Positions 54,139 through 64,000 of a stretch of DNA of 64,000 nt are shown piece by piece. The stretch covers positions 1 through 64,000 of the forward strand of contig JAQFVV010012419.1 of NCBI GenBank assembly GCA_028023455.1, read 5' to 3'. Positions within the stretch are counted from its first letter, which is position 1; each line of letters begins with the position of its first letter. Origin of the DNA: Epiperipatus broadwayi (lineage: Eukaryota; Onychophora; Udeonychophora; Euonychophora; Peripatidae). The notes under the pieces were generated by a model. It saw only the letters and a list, made by a program, of their open reading frames with translations, was not told the DNA's origin and made no database searches. The position numbers and the translations under genes are program-made.

Positions 54139-55593
54139 CTACCTTTCTGATTTCTTTAATAACACAGACAAATACTGGGTATCCTCGGCAAAGTCCCTAT
54201 AAAACTTACGATAATAGTTACATAAACCAAGGAAGGACCGCAGTTGCTTTTTGGTTTTTGGCATTGAGAAATCCTGAATAGCAGCAATCTTTTCGGGATA
54301 GGGCTTGATACCTTGTTCGCTGATTACATGTCCCAGAAAAGTAATTTCTTTTGCAGCTATAGTACATTTCTCCAGGTTTATCTTGACATTATGGACTAAA
54401 CACTCTTCAAAGAATATCTGTAAGTGTTCTAGATGCTCTGTAAGACTGCTGGAAGCAATAACTATTTCATCCACATACATGATGATCTTTTCTTTCAATT
54501 GTTTTGAAAAGATCATATCCAAACATCTGATCAAACCAGCACCACTGTTAATGAGACCAAAGGGCATTCTTGTAAAAACATAAGTTTGACCTTGAAAGCG
54601 AAAAGCTGTATATGTTTGGTCTTCATGGTGTAGTGGTATGTGCCAATAACTGGCCTTCAGATCAAAAGATGAGAAAATTGACTTTTGTTTGAATTTAATT
54701 AGCAGCTCATGTACAGGTGGAGGAATATTGCGTTCAGGAACGGTTATCTGATTCAGCATATGAGCATCCAGACATTCTCTTACTGTACCATCTTTCTTTC
54801 TGATAATTACCAAAGGATTGGCATAAGCAGAGGAACACTTCTGAATAATTTCCCATTCCAACATTTGGTCTATCTGTTTTTGTACCTCGGCCTGATATTG
54901 ATAAAGAACTGGATACATTCTCTGTTGAAAAGGTTCATTATCCTTTAACTTAATTCGATGAGTATATCCACTGATGATGCCTGGAACAGTGGAAAACAGG
55001 CTGTTATAATTGCACATCAGTTGGTATAAATTTTCTTCTATAGTCAGATTGGCAAGAAAAACATGATTAATTTTAGTTTTAATACCAACATCAATTAGTG
55101 TGCTTCGAATACATAGCAATTGACCAGAGAGTTTTGGTAACTCCCATTCAAAAGGCAACTGTTCTTGTCGACATAAAAATAGCCCATTCTCATAATATAA
55201 CTTACATTTATTTCTGATCATGAAGTCTGAACCTATAATGACATCATGAACCAATTCAGGCATAATCAAGAAGACATGACCAAACTTAGACTGGTTAAGC
55301 CTAAAATTAATCCAAACCTGCTTGTTGGACAGCCTGGTTCTCTTCCCATTAGCCAAAGTCACTTGTATCTGTTTAATGGGCAAGGAGGGTATACAACTAT
55401 TTACATGAAGCATCTTTTGATATGCTTTTTCTGAGATGAAGGAGGCTTGACTACCAGAGTCAATTAAGGCATTTATACTAATCCCCTCCATCAATAATTT
55501 AAGAACAGGACAGTTATATTGGATAGGTGGTTTACCTAGTTCAAATGGCTCTAGGTAATCCACATCCAGATCAAGGGTATTTAATAACCACAT
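54139..55593 (-). CDS. pol: Element A pol, protease and reverse transcriptase part
   Basis: 484 residues from ATG 55593. The frame is open upstream to 55677, so the first Met is probably internal to a Gag-Pol fusion. The aspartic protease has DSG at 45-47 (NALIDSGSQASF) and the flap-side IIGSDFM at 119-125. The RT fingers and palm carry IRKKDGTVRECLDAH (264-278), Asp311 in FSSFDLKASYW, MPFGLINSGAG (343-353) and YVDE at 373-376. The second metal-binding Asp of the usual YVDD is Glu here. Connection: FLGHVISEQGIKP and KKQLRSFLGLCNYYRKF. It ends at TAG 54139-54141, after which the same frame continues as RNase H. Protease matures the polyprotein and RT copies the RNA. Family: Ty3/gypsy (Metaviridae). 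Confidence 0.92.
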   Translation of the reverse strand: MWLLNTLDLDVDYLEPFELGKPPIQYNCPVLKLLMEGISINALIDSGSQASFISEKAYQKMLHVNSCIPSLPIKQIQVTLANGKRTRLSNKQVWINFRLNQSKFGHVFLIMPELVHDVIIGSDFMIRNKCKLYYENGLFLCRQEQLPFEWELPKLSGQLLCIRSTLIDVGIKTKINHVFLANLTIEENLYQLMCNYNSLFSTVPGIISGYTHRIKLKDNEPFQQRMYPVLYQYQAEVQKQIDQMLEWEIIQKCSSAYANPLVIIRKKDGTVRECLDAHMLNQITVPERNIPPPVHELLIKFKQKSIFSSFDLKASYWHIPLHHEDQTYTAFRFQGQTYVFTRMPFGLINSGAGLIRCLDMIFSKQLKEKIIMYVDEIVIASSSLTEHLEHLQIFFEECLVHNVKINLEKCTIAAKEITFLGHVISEQGIKPYPEKIAAIQDFSMPKTKKQLRSFLGLCNYYRKFYRDFAEDTQYLSVLLKKSER

Positions 55594-55658
55594 CTCATTG
55601 TCCCTCTTATTGTTAGCATATGGCCCCAGTACTGAGGAACTAATATACCAGGACCGTT

Positions 55659-56618
55659 CTAGTTTAGCGATGGAGTCTTACTTTGGGCTTTTCCCCCTGG
55701 CCTTTTTAGCACTGTGGTGATTCCACTTGTAGAGGGTTGCTTGTCTTTAGGAATTACTTTCTTCCCAACATTATCTCTAAAATTTCCCCAGGATTGATTA
55801 AGAGGCCTAGCCCTATAATTATTTCTATACCCATATCTACTAAAATTCTGATCATTTGTTTGATCACCTAGATTCAGACTAGAGACATTATAATTATACC
55901 TGTCCTTGGAGCTCTTGGGCCTAGTCTCTGAATCTAGCTCTGAAATTTCTAGAGCATTCAGGATTTCTGATGCTTCCTCTATACTGTGGCAATCAGCAGC
56001 AATTAGCATTTGTTCAGTGCTTCGGGAAAGATTGTGATGGAGTAGTCTCAGGATTTGGTGCTCTGAGAGGGAAAATGCAGTCAGACTTTTAAACTTAACT
56101 GCCTGCTTTCTGAAAATTTGTGTATAGCTACCCTTGGTACCACCATACTTTTCCTGTGTAATCTGGTAGCACACCTGGTCCTGCCTATCTTCACTCCAAA
56201 AACAGGCTAAGATAACACAACGAAAATCCCCAAAGGTAGTGGGCTTGTCAAACAGGGACCGCCACCACTCCTTAGCATAGGCATAAAGATGGTTACAGGC
56301 AATGGCCAACTTTTCCTGTTCACTCAGCCTACACACAGAAAAGAGTTCTTCCAAGGTATACAGATACTCTAAGGGGTTCTCCCTGCTCTCCCCACTAAAG
56401 GCCTTAATTTTAATTAAATTTGAGGTCATTGACCCTCCTACTCTATATTCCTTTTTACTGGTATGGTCAGCCCTATCTACTAATTTTTTAACTTGTGGAT
56501 TTTTACCTAGAGTAGGCATCCTTTTATCTGACTGACTCTGTTCTGAGCTATCCCTACAGTCATCTGGACTGATGCTAACATCATTTTGCCTTGAATTTGG
56601 GTTTATCTGACTCTGCAA
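55659..56618 (-). CDS. gag: Element A gag, capsid region
   Basis: 319 residues. Residues 68-155 have the retrotransposon Gag pattern: FSGESRENPLEYLYTLEELF, then CNHLYAYAKEWWRSLF and TFGDFRCVILACFW. This is a helical capsid-type domain that assembles particles. The C-terminus is basic and rich in Asn, Tyr and Arg (RYGYRNNYRARPLN, then KKVIPKDK). No CCHC zinc knuckle is seen, so RNA binding would rest on the basic tail. The frame continues upstream past TAG 56655-56657 into the coiled-coil portion, so the Met at 56618 is probably not the natural start. It ends at TAG 55659-55661, overlapping the pol frame by 19 bases in the -1 register. Confidence 0.85.
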   Translation of the reverse strand: MQSQINPNSRQNDVSISPDDCRDSSEQSQSDKRMPTLGKNPQVKKLVDRADHTSKKEYRVGGSMTSNLIKIKAFSGESRENPLEYLYTLEELFSVCRLSEQEKLAIACNHLYAYAKEWWRSLFDKPTTFGDFRCVILACFWSEDRQDQVCYQITQEKYGGTKGSYTQIFRKQAVKFKSLTAFSLSEHQILRLLHHNLSRSTEQMLIAADCHSIEEASEILNALEISELDSETRPKSSKDRYNYNVSSLNLGDQTNDQNFSRYGYRNNYRARPLNQSWGNFRDNVGKKVIPKDKQPSTSGITTVLKRPGGKAQSKTPSLN

Positions 56619-56654
56619 TCCTATATCAACTCGAGCTCTTAATTCCCCTATTTT

Positions 56655-56989
56655 CTAATAGAGATCTTCCATCTTGGGGTTCATGTATTCCATAACATAC
56701 GCCTTCTGGTTCTTCTCAACCTTCTCCAACATAATACCCAATTCATGTTGATTCATTCTGGGTCCTTCTTCTAAAGAACTTGATTTGTCCCTTTTCACTA
56801 TATCCTCCCTAAAGCTATCCATTTGTTTCCCCAATTCTTTCCTAAGATTTTGGTCCATCTGTACACACTCATTGTCCATGCTTCCCTTAACTTCTCATAT
56901 TTCCTTTTCTAAGCCACTAAACCTATTTTTCATAGTGATAGTTTGATCTACACAGCTCAAGGTGGCTTCCTTATATGAGTCCACTTTGG
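56655..56989 (-). pseudogene. gag: Element A gag, middle segment with stops
   Basis: Same frame as the capsid ORF. From 57000 down, the peptide EVAKVDSYKEATLSC... is open until a TGA near 56898. It then resumes at Met 56879 for 74 residues (Gln/Glu/Lys-rich, helical, ending NPKMEDLY) to TAG 56655-56657, and continues straight into the capsid ORF. It joins the N-terminal coil, in another frame, to the capsid domain. One frameshift near 57000 and two stops therefore separate what was evidently a single gag of roughly 750 residues. Confidence 0.7.
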
Positions 56990-57913
56990 CTACCTCCTCT
57001 CTAATTTAATATTAATTCCTGCAGAGGTTATTTCGGCACTCTTTTCTATGCATTCTGATATGGATTGGGAGACCAAACCATGGACCTCATTCCTAACTAA
57101 CCCAATCTCTCTCTTATTTTCTTCGATAGACTGCTCCACTTGAGCCTTTAATGACTGCAATCCTTGACAGCCCCCTTGTTTGGTGACTTCCATAGATCTA
57201 CACACTCCTTCTATCCTCTCCTCTAAGGATGCAAATCTATTTTTACACTCTATGTTGGATTTTTCAATTCTAGTTTCCAAAGCCATGATCATCTGGCTGT
57301 TATTTTCACTAGAGTTATCTATCTGGGCTTTGAGATCTTCTCTCAAACTTTCTATCCCTTGCTTACTATCTTCTCTTAGACTCTCTATGCTTATTATACT
57401 GTGCTTACTATCTTCTCTTAGACTTTCTATACTTATTATACTGTGCTTACTATCTTCTCTTAGACTTTCTATATTTTTCTCCATCTTTTGTTCTAGATTT
57501 ACCATCCCTTGCTTACTACTTTCTATATTTTTCTCCATCTTTTGTTCTAGATTTACCATCCCTTGCTTACTACTTTCTATATTTTTCTCCATCTTTTGTT
57601 CTAGATTTACCATCCCTTGCTTACTATCTTCTCTCATACTTCTGAGCATCTGCATTATCATGTCCATGTCTAATGGTGCCATCTTTGCTATTTGAGCCTG
57701 GCCCACTTCTGACTCCTCTTCTACTTCCACACTTGAGGCCATATTATTGCTACTAACATTAAAGGCATCTTCCTCTACTTCCTCTTTTTCTTGAACTTTT
57801 TTAAAGGCAATTTTCCTATCCTCTTCTTCGTGATAAAAATGATCACTGATCCCTGGGATTGGGACACCCTCCTCTTCCATAACCTCTTCCATACTATAAT
57901 TTAGTTCACTCAT
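56990..57913 (-). CDS. gag: Element A gag N-terminal repeat coiled coil
   Basis: 307 residues from ATG 57913. An acidic N-terminus (about 1-75) is followed by a coiled coil to the end. It includes three tandem 18-residue units of the type MEKNIESSKQGMVNLEQK (54-bp DNA repeats starting near 57481, 57535 and 57589). Two 14-residue units SLREDSKHSIISIE (42 bp) and further SLREDSKQ/SLREDLKA units follow, then a less regular coil. It is the first ORF after a 1.3 kb leader. Such a long N-terminal coil is not usual for gypsy Gag. Oligomerisation is the obvious inferred role. It ends at TAG 56990-56992; sequence in the next frame continues the protein. Confidence 0.8.
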   Translation of the reverse strand: MSELNYSMEEVMEEEGVPIPGISDHFYHEEEDRKIAFKKVQEKEEVEEDAFNVSSNNMASSVEVEEESEVGQAQIAKMAPLDMDMIMQMLRSMREDSKQGMVNLEQKMEKNIESSKQGMVNLEQKMEKNIESSKQGMVNLEQKMEKNIESLREDSKHSIISIESLREDSKHSIISIESLREDSKQGIESLREDLKAQIDNSSENNSQMIMALETRIEKSNIECKNRFASLEERIEGVCRSMEVTKQGGCQGLQSLKAQVEQSIEENKREIGLVRNEVHGLVSQSISECIEKSAEITSAGINIKLERR

Positions 57914-59213
57914 GTTATAAAACTATATATATCCCATCTGTACTTCCCTGACCATCAAAAATACACACATCTTCTTCTTGTCTGACACCTATTTTGACCA
58001 ACTGACTGATTTGATTTTCACCTTATGCATTACAAATACAACAAAAAAAATTTTAATATACTTATTTAATGAACTACACAACAATAATCTATATAGTGCA
58101 TGTCTGTCTGTAATAACCCAAATTATACATTCATCCATTCTCCCAGAAATCCAACAGATATTGACAGTCCACAGAATGACTAGCAGTTCACAATCTTGAG
58201 ATAAATAAAAGAATTCAGTCACAGCACTATAATCACACAATGCATCTCGAGCACTCAGAAGATCATCCCAATTCGATCACTATTAACTACCACAACCCTT
58301 GATTGAATGAAACAAACTCTGTTGCAATAAAAGAAGTATTTTAAGTGTTAGGGGCTAAAGTAGATAAACTATGCCTTGCTCTCTCTCTTGGAGTCTTATG
58401 TGGCAAGTATCAAGAAATGCCCTGCTTATTATAGACTACAAAAACTAAACCTTGCTCTCTCTCTCTTGGAGACTTATAGGCTGGTATCATGACAGGACTG
58501 CTGATAACTGCTTCATGATAACATAATAATAACATATAACTGGATTGGAGAACTATGCTGTGCTCTCTCTCTTGGAGACTTATAGGCTGATATCATGGCA
58601 GGTCTGCTGTTAACTGCTTCATGATAAGATAACATATAAATTAGGTTGGAGCAGTGAATGGGTTCGATCATTCATAAGTTACACGAAATACACAGCATTC
58701 TCAAGGCAATGACAAAACTCTCCACTCATCATCAAAACTGCAATCTAACCAACCAAACTCCAATGATCAACCATCCAATCAAACCTCTAAAATCATAGAC
58801 TTTTTACAAAATGAACTCCCCAAACACACATGAGACTACTATTCCATAATTCATCACTATTACTATGCCTATCCTATCTGGCAATAAATCATTTTAATGT
58901 TCCACAAAAAAATTCTATTATTTATTTCACCTTTGTCTTAAGTTGTGATATTCATTTCTATTTTCAAAATTGATAAAACAAAACTAAACTGTTTTGGCTG
59001 TACCCATTTTATCATCATCAATGAAAAATTAAATCATATTAAACATCATCATCTAAAATAAGATACTGTTTGGCCAAGACAATTTTGTAAGACAAAAAAA
59101 AAATTTTTACTGAGAAAAAAAAAATTTACTAAAAAAAAATTTTTCTATTTTTAACCACACATCTCCTATCATTCTATAGACTCCCTTTTTCAGGTATATG
59201 GTAATATATCATA
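57914..59213 (-). other. Element A 5' leader with tandem repeats
   Basis: 1.3 kb between PBS and gag. It contains a 108-bp tandem unit: GCTCTCTC-TTGGAGACTTATAGGCTG, then GCAGG-CTGCT, AACTGCTTCATGATAA at 58454 and 58562, with a shorter unit at 58378. Most of it is homologous to the element B leader (23384-24200). Shared and repeat-rich, it may hold packaging or translation signals; that is inference. The open frame 57989-58240 is also partly present in B but is not conserved as a protein. Confidence 0.65.
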
Positions 59214-59231
59214 GCCCCATGTTGGATGCCA
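59214..59231 (-). promoter_or_regulatory. Element A primer binding site (tRNA-Lys-like)
   Basis: On the minus strand TGGCATCCAACATGGGGC starts one base after the LTR end. It matches TGGCGCCCAACGTGGGGC, the tRNA-Lys(1,2)-type site, at 15 of 18 positions. Two of the three changes are CG to CA, as expected from methyl-CpG decay. Confidence 0.8.
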
Positions 59232-59232
59232 T

Positions 59233-62200
59233 TTTAACTTTTTAAAGATGTTTCTCAAATATCCAAGTAAAGGTTCAAAAGAAATAGATGGTTACAATAT
59301 AACTATTACCTTATCTGCTGTATGTCTACAATATATATATATAAGATCATAATATTTAAAATAACGTTGGATTTCTCAAGATATCCCAATATCAAGAATT
59401 ATAAGCAAATTAATAACAACTATTATAACTCAGGTATACAGACAGTAGGTTTTATCCACTTTCATTTCTTGGTTTGATGTTAAGTGCATGTTTAAACAAA
59501 TACTAAGTGAATATGGTCTAGCAGGGCACCACTAGATTATCTGAATCTAGACACGGTTATATCTAATAACCTTTCACATGTACCGGGTTAGAATCTCCTT
59601 TTGGGTACTTTATTTGTAATAAAAATGAGAGATTTTGCTTTTTGAGCCATATCACTATAAGCACTAATATTTAGGTAAAAGTAAAACATCTATAAACCAA
59701 AGTGGAGTATATTAGACATAAATCATTTCTCAGATCTTAGCATAACAAATGTGTTTCAATATTTTTATAAGTTCACTAGCTCAGATTATATATAACTAAT
59801 TTAGGATGGCAATTCACTCATCCTTGCATGAAATAGATGATGGGATGTGGTTATAATAATACTAAGAAATCACTAAATATTATAAAATCAATATTTATTT
59901 ATGGCCTTTAAACAGTTAAACAGCTCATTAATTAAAACGTTGATGATGATGATGATGATGATGATAATAATAACGATAATGACAAGGGTTTCAACTACAG
60001 CTCTAGGACTAAGCCTAAACATAAAACTAATTTTTATAAAGAAATTCATAATTATTGCTTAATTTTAGCATATTTACTTATATCTTAAATAACTAATATT
60101 CAACCATTGATGAATAATCACACTTAACAAAGACTACACTTAATGAAATATATATGCCTTGTTTAATAAAACAAACTAATATTTATTACTACATTTCTAA
60201 CATATACATAAAAATTTCTAGATAAATATGAAAATTGACAATAAATAATAATAATAATAATAATAATTGATTATATAACAATCCTCAGATTAATTTTAAG
60301 TTCTTCCCCCTTTCCCTTCAAATGTATTTTGTATTAAGTTGGATGTCACATTGACCATGATTTTCACTCCATGAGAAAAGTATTTCAAGAAAAAAATATT
60401 ATCTCTTCCCCATTCTTTTAAAATCCAACATGTAAATAGAATGTAAAAAAAATGTTAATAGAATTGAAAGAGCAAGTTTTAGAAACAAGTTTTAAATTAT
60501 TTTCTCCCCCTCTCTTCTACCTCTGAAATGCTATACTTAACTTGAAACAAAATAATCTAATATTCTAATACTACTTGTTACTTCACATTCACTCACAATT
60601 ATACACATATAAAAATATCATTATGTATGTGCGTGTTTTATCCCATAATAACAAAATATTATTTAAAACCAAAATAATAATAATATATTAGTTAAAACTA
60701 AAATCATAATACCATAAAAAAATTGTTTTACACATTCATATTTCATAACTGTAAAATTAATAAACAAATAATTTTGATACATTCAAGATAATTTATGAAG
60801 CTCAAAGTTATTATTAGTAAGACATTCTTGTTTTTAATCGATCTGAATAGTCTTTAAAAGTTCTTTAAATAAAATATACCACTTTATTACTAAAATGTTT
60901 ATTAAGACTCTGATATCATAAAGAAAATAGATATAAAAAGTCATATTACCGATCTTTTGTTTGAGGCGAATTTCCAAGGGTTCAAACTTGTCTTGGATAA
61001 TGTCTATATTTCTGCAGCTACCATTTCTGTTTTACGTGGGAACAATCTCTTTCTTGAGGTGTATAACTATTTGATGATGATGACTCTATTGAGGTTATTT
61101 GCTTTAGTGGATAATTTGGAAATCATTATATTAATTTTCTTCTCTTCCTGTCAAGCATGATTCTTAGTTGATAAAATACAGCGGTTGTTTTCACATTTAT
61201 AAATTTTCTTGAGTTTAAAATCAGTTGCTGGAACAATTAATTGGACTTGATGATTAATATTTATCAGTAGATTAATTCATCTTTCATCGAATGCAGGTGA
61301 ATGCTTTCTTCCTTCTATTAAAAACATCTTATTTCTCTGGTCAGTTGAAAGGTGTAGAATATTATTTTAGACACAACATCTTTTCTTTCCTATGTGATGT
61401 GCAGCTTCCCCAGATGGTCCAGAAAAGATGGGACATACATATAATTTTTCTAGCCAGCCATTTCTTATATTTTCAACATTCAATTTAATAGTTTAATAAT
61501 CTGAATCATAATCACAATAATAATAATTCCAGACAGCTTTTTATATCCAATTTTTAGCTAACTTAACCAATCAGAGATAGCGTCACTTGCTATTTTTGGA
61601 CAAATTTGTTTTAATTAGATCTCTAATTTATTTTCAACTAAATTATTTTTCAACTGAAAAGTTTAATCCTTTTTCCAGACACTTTTGTTTTAAAAAAAAT
61701 AGACTCAATCCTTATTTCCTTTCTTTTGTTTTTTTTTTTTTACATCCAGGTAACATTTCAAATCTTTGAGCTTCCTTCTTTAGATCTTAAGATAAGACAA
61801 TTTCAAAATTAGAGTTCTGACCCATTATAAGCTTCCAAAGTGAAAAACAATTATTTAAAAAAAAAAATTGCTACAAAGATCGATATCTGATTAAACAGAT
61901 TTCCTCTTTTAACAAAAAATTGTACAAAAAAAATAATTTGACAGATTTAATACTTCCTTTTCTTTCAATATTTAGTAAATGTAAATTTCTGTATGTAATG
62001 TACACACATCCTTCATTCTTTCAAATCATTCATAAACTAACATTAAATAATATAATTGCTAGCTTAGTAATTATAACCCAATTATTTAATTAAATCTGTA
62101 ACTTTTAAATCCCAATTACAATTAAAGAAAAGCAAAATAGAAGTATAGAATAAGATATTAGAATTGATCAAGCATAGGTTAGTTTTAAAGAAAGTTAAAA

Positions 62201-62521
62201 TGTTGAATATTTGAAATATAAAACAATTAAATAGTTTACACATACATTGCCTATACGTATGCATTATAACTTTGCTTTTTAACAGAAAAATTAAAATATT
62301 AAATGTGTGTACTACTCTTTTTAATTTATTAACACACAAACAAGTAAAGCATATAATTGTTGTCCCATTCTTTCCGTCTAAAGCTTTTAAGAACTTACCT
62401 GTAGGTTTGAACTTGGATGCCCTACACTTCTTTTATGTTATATAAAAATGTGATGATGATTTTGTTTTACCTTTCTACATGCACATTACTATAAATTTAG
62501 CTAGTGACCAAATTGTAATCA

Positions 62522-62524
<3 letters not shown>
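59233..62524 (-). mobile_element. Element A, 5' LTR
   Basis: Partner of 48791-52170. Its 3' end (59233, + strand TTTAAC in place of TGTAAC) carries one substitution relative to the other LTR. Its 5' end has lost the GG of GGCACA (GTAATCACTA at 62515-62524) and runs straight into an AT run. Both LTRs share the 50598-51130/60957-61488 segment almost unchanged. Confidence 0.9.

Positions 62525-62570
<46 letters not shown>
62525..62570. repeat. AT microsatellite between two opposed LTRs
   Basis: A pure (AT)n run of 46 bases. To the left is the 5' LTR of element A; to the right an LTR of the same family in inverted orientation starts TGTGCC at 62571. It probably contains the original ATAT target of both insertions. 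Confidence 0.9.
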
Positions 62571-62573
<3 letters not shown>

Positions 62574-64000
62574 GCCATTACAATTTAGTCACTAGCTAAA
62601 TTTATAGTAATGTGCATGTAGAAAAGGTAAACCAAAAATCATCATCACATTTTTATATAATCATAAATGAAGCTGTAGGGCATCCAAGTTCAAACCCTAC
62701 AAGGTCCAGTTCTAAAAGCTTTAAACAGAGAAAGAATGGGTCAACAATTACATGCTTTACTTGTTTGTGTGTTGATAGAAAGGTAATACACACATTTAAA
62801 CTATTTAATATTTAATTTTTCTTTAAAAAGCAAAGTTATAATGCATACATATAGGCAATGTATGTGTAAATTATTTAATTGTTTTATATTTCAAATATTA
62901 AACATTTTAACTTTCTTTAAAACTAACCTATGCTTGATCAATTCTAATATTTTATTCTATGCTTTTATTTTGCTTTTCTTTAATTATAAGTGGGATTTAA
63001 AAGTTACAGATTTAATTAAATAATTGGGTTATAATTACTAAGCTAGCAATTATATTATTTAATGTTAGTTTATGAATGATTTGAAAGAATGAAGGATGTG
63101 TGTACATTACATACAAAAATTTACATTTCCTAAATATTGAAAGAAAAGGAAGTATTAAATCTGTCAAATTATTTTTTTTTGTACAATTTTTTGTTAAAAG
63201 AGGAAATCTGTTTAATCAGATATCGATCTTTGTAGCAATTTTTTTTTTGTAAATAATTGTTTTTCACTTTGGAAGCTTATAATGGGTCAGAGCTCTAATT
63301 TTGAAATTGTCTTATCTCAAGATCTAAAGAAGGAAGCTCAAAGATTTGAAATGTTACCTGGATGTTAAAAGAAAAAAAAAAAGAAAAGAAAGGAAATAAG
63401 GATTGAGTCTATTTTTTTTTTTAAACAAAAGTGTCTGGAAAAAGGATTAAACTTTTCAGTTGAAAAATAATTTAGTTGAAAATAAATTAGAGATCTAATT
63501 AAAACAAATTTGTCCAAAAATAGCAAGTGATGCTATCTCTGATTGGTTAAGTTAGCTAAAAATTGGATATAAAAAGCTGTCTTGAATTATTATTATGATT
63601 ATTGTTTATGATTCAGATTATTAAACTATCCAATTGAATGCTGAAAATATAAGAAATGTCTGGCTAGAAAAATTATATGTATGTCCCATCGGTTCCGGAC
63701 CATCTGGGGAAGCTGCACATCACATAGGAAAGAAAAGATGTGTCTAAAATAATATTCTACACCTTTCAACTGACCAGAGAAATAAGATGTTTTTAATAGA
63801 AGGAAGAAAGCATTCACCTGCATTCAAAGAAGATGAATTAATCTACTGATAAATATTAATCATCAAGTCCAATTAATTGTTACAACAACTGATTTTAAAC
63901 TCAAGAAAATTTATAAATGTGAAAACAACTGCTGTATTTCATCCACATGCTTGACAGGAAGAGAAGAAAAATTAATATAATGATTTCCAAATTGTCCACT
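62571..64000 (+). mobile_element. Element-A-family LTR in opposite orientation (runs off the window)
   Basis: Starts TGTGCCATTACAATTTAG and is the reverse complement of 61100-62510, including the CTTCCCCAGATGGTCC block. With the neighbouring LTR it forms an inverted repeat of at least 1.4 kb per arm. The LTR 3' end and any internal region lie beyond 64000. Confidence 0.9.

Noticed and set aside
54305-54948. Plus-strand ORFs opposite RT, and others at 52483-53118, 55246-55434 and 56302-56535
   Set aside because: Shadows of the minus-strand pol and gag genes.
57180-57695. 171-codon plus-strand ORF with hydrophobic repeats
   Set aside because: Antisense shadow of the repeat-built gag coiled coil on the minus strand.
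52378-57913. env-like ORF or endogenous-retrovirus status for element A
   Set aside because: No ORF with signal peptide or transmembrane segments between integrase and the 3' LTR (52171-52377 is too short).

Overview
This 64 kb window is very AT-rich (roughly 70% or more by eye). It has eukaryotic-style intergenic architecture: long (AT)n and (CA)n runs, LTR retrotransposons, a Penelope-like (PLE) remnant and foldback DNA, with no operons and no recognisable host gene. The mix of Ty3/gypsy-type elements primed by a tRNA-Lys-like site and a PLE-type GIY-YIG domain fits an AT-rich invertebrate animal genome. The species cannot be fixed from this sequence. Nearly everything that can be explained is transposon-derived and most of it is broken.

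Layout. 1-1265: 5' end of an element-A-type LTR. 1324-2446: decayed gag-like coding sequence. 3484-10022: a solo LTR (family G, minus strand) split by a 3.8 kb foldback transposon (6006-9838) with 9-bp target duplications. 10024-10167 and 13873-14144: small hairpin elements. 14220-16785: second G solo LTR. About 18031-25000: element B, an internally deleted gypsy-type element on the minus strand that keeps its PBS, leader and gag N-terminus. 26245-27572: inserted inverted pair of PLE GIY-YIG fragments with an 18-bp target duplication. 27960-37165: mosaic of decayed gypsy pol pieces (element D, minus; an integrase remnant, plus), with element C (28968-32503, plus, two about 1.1 kb LTRs around an integrase remnant) between the D pieces. 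37378-38375: inverted/direct repeat units. 38403-44921: element E, plus strand, with large LTRs and only a lysine-rich coiled-coil ORF. 44932-47353: third G solo LTR. 48791-62524: element A, minus strand, the best preserved element (13.7 kb, about 3.3-3.4 kb LTRs, PBS, PPT, gag, PR-RT, RNaseH-IN). 62571-64000: another A-family LTR in opposite orientation, separated from A only by a 46-bp AT run.

How the parts relate. In element A the minus-strand order is 5' LTR, tRNA-Lys-like PBS, long leader, gag with an unusually long tandem-repeat coiled coil, PR-RT in the -1 frame, RNaseH, integrase, purine tract, 3' LTR. Catalytic residues are lost in RT and RNaseH and the integrase zinc finger is damaged, so this copy is dead. 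B and E share the LTR, PBS and gag-coil plan without pol and look non-autonomous. Several families end in TACA or GTTACA and sit on ATAT targets, which unifies most of the window: AT microsatellites act as landing pads on which LTR elements accumulate side by side and back to back.

All alignments were made by eye; no percent identities or database searches were computed.
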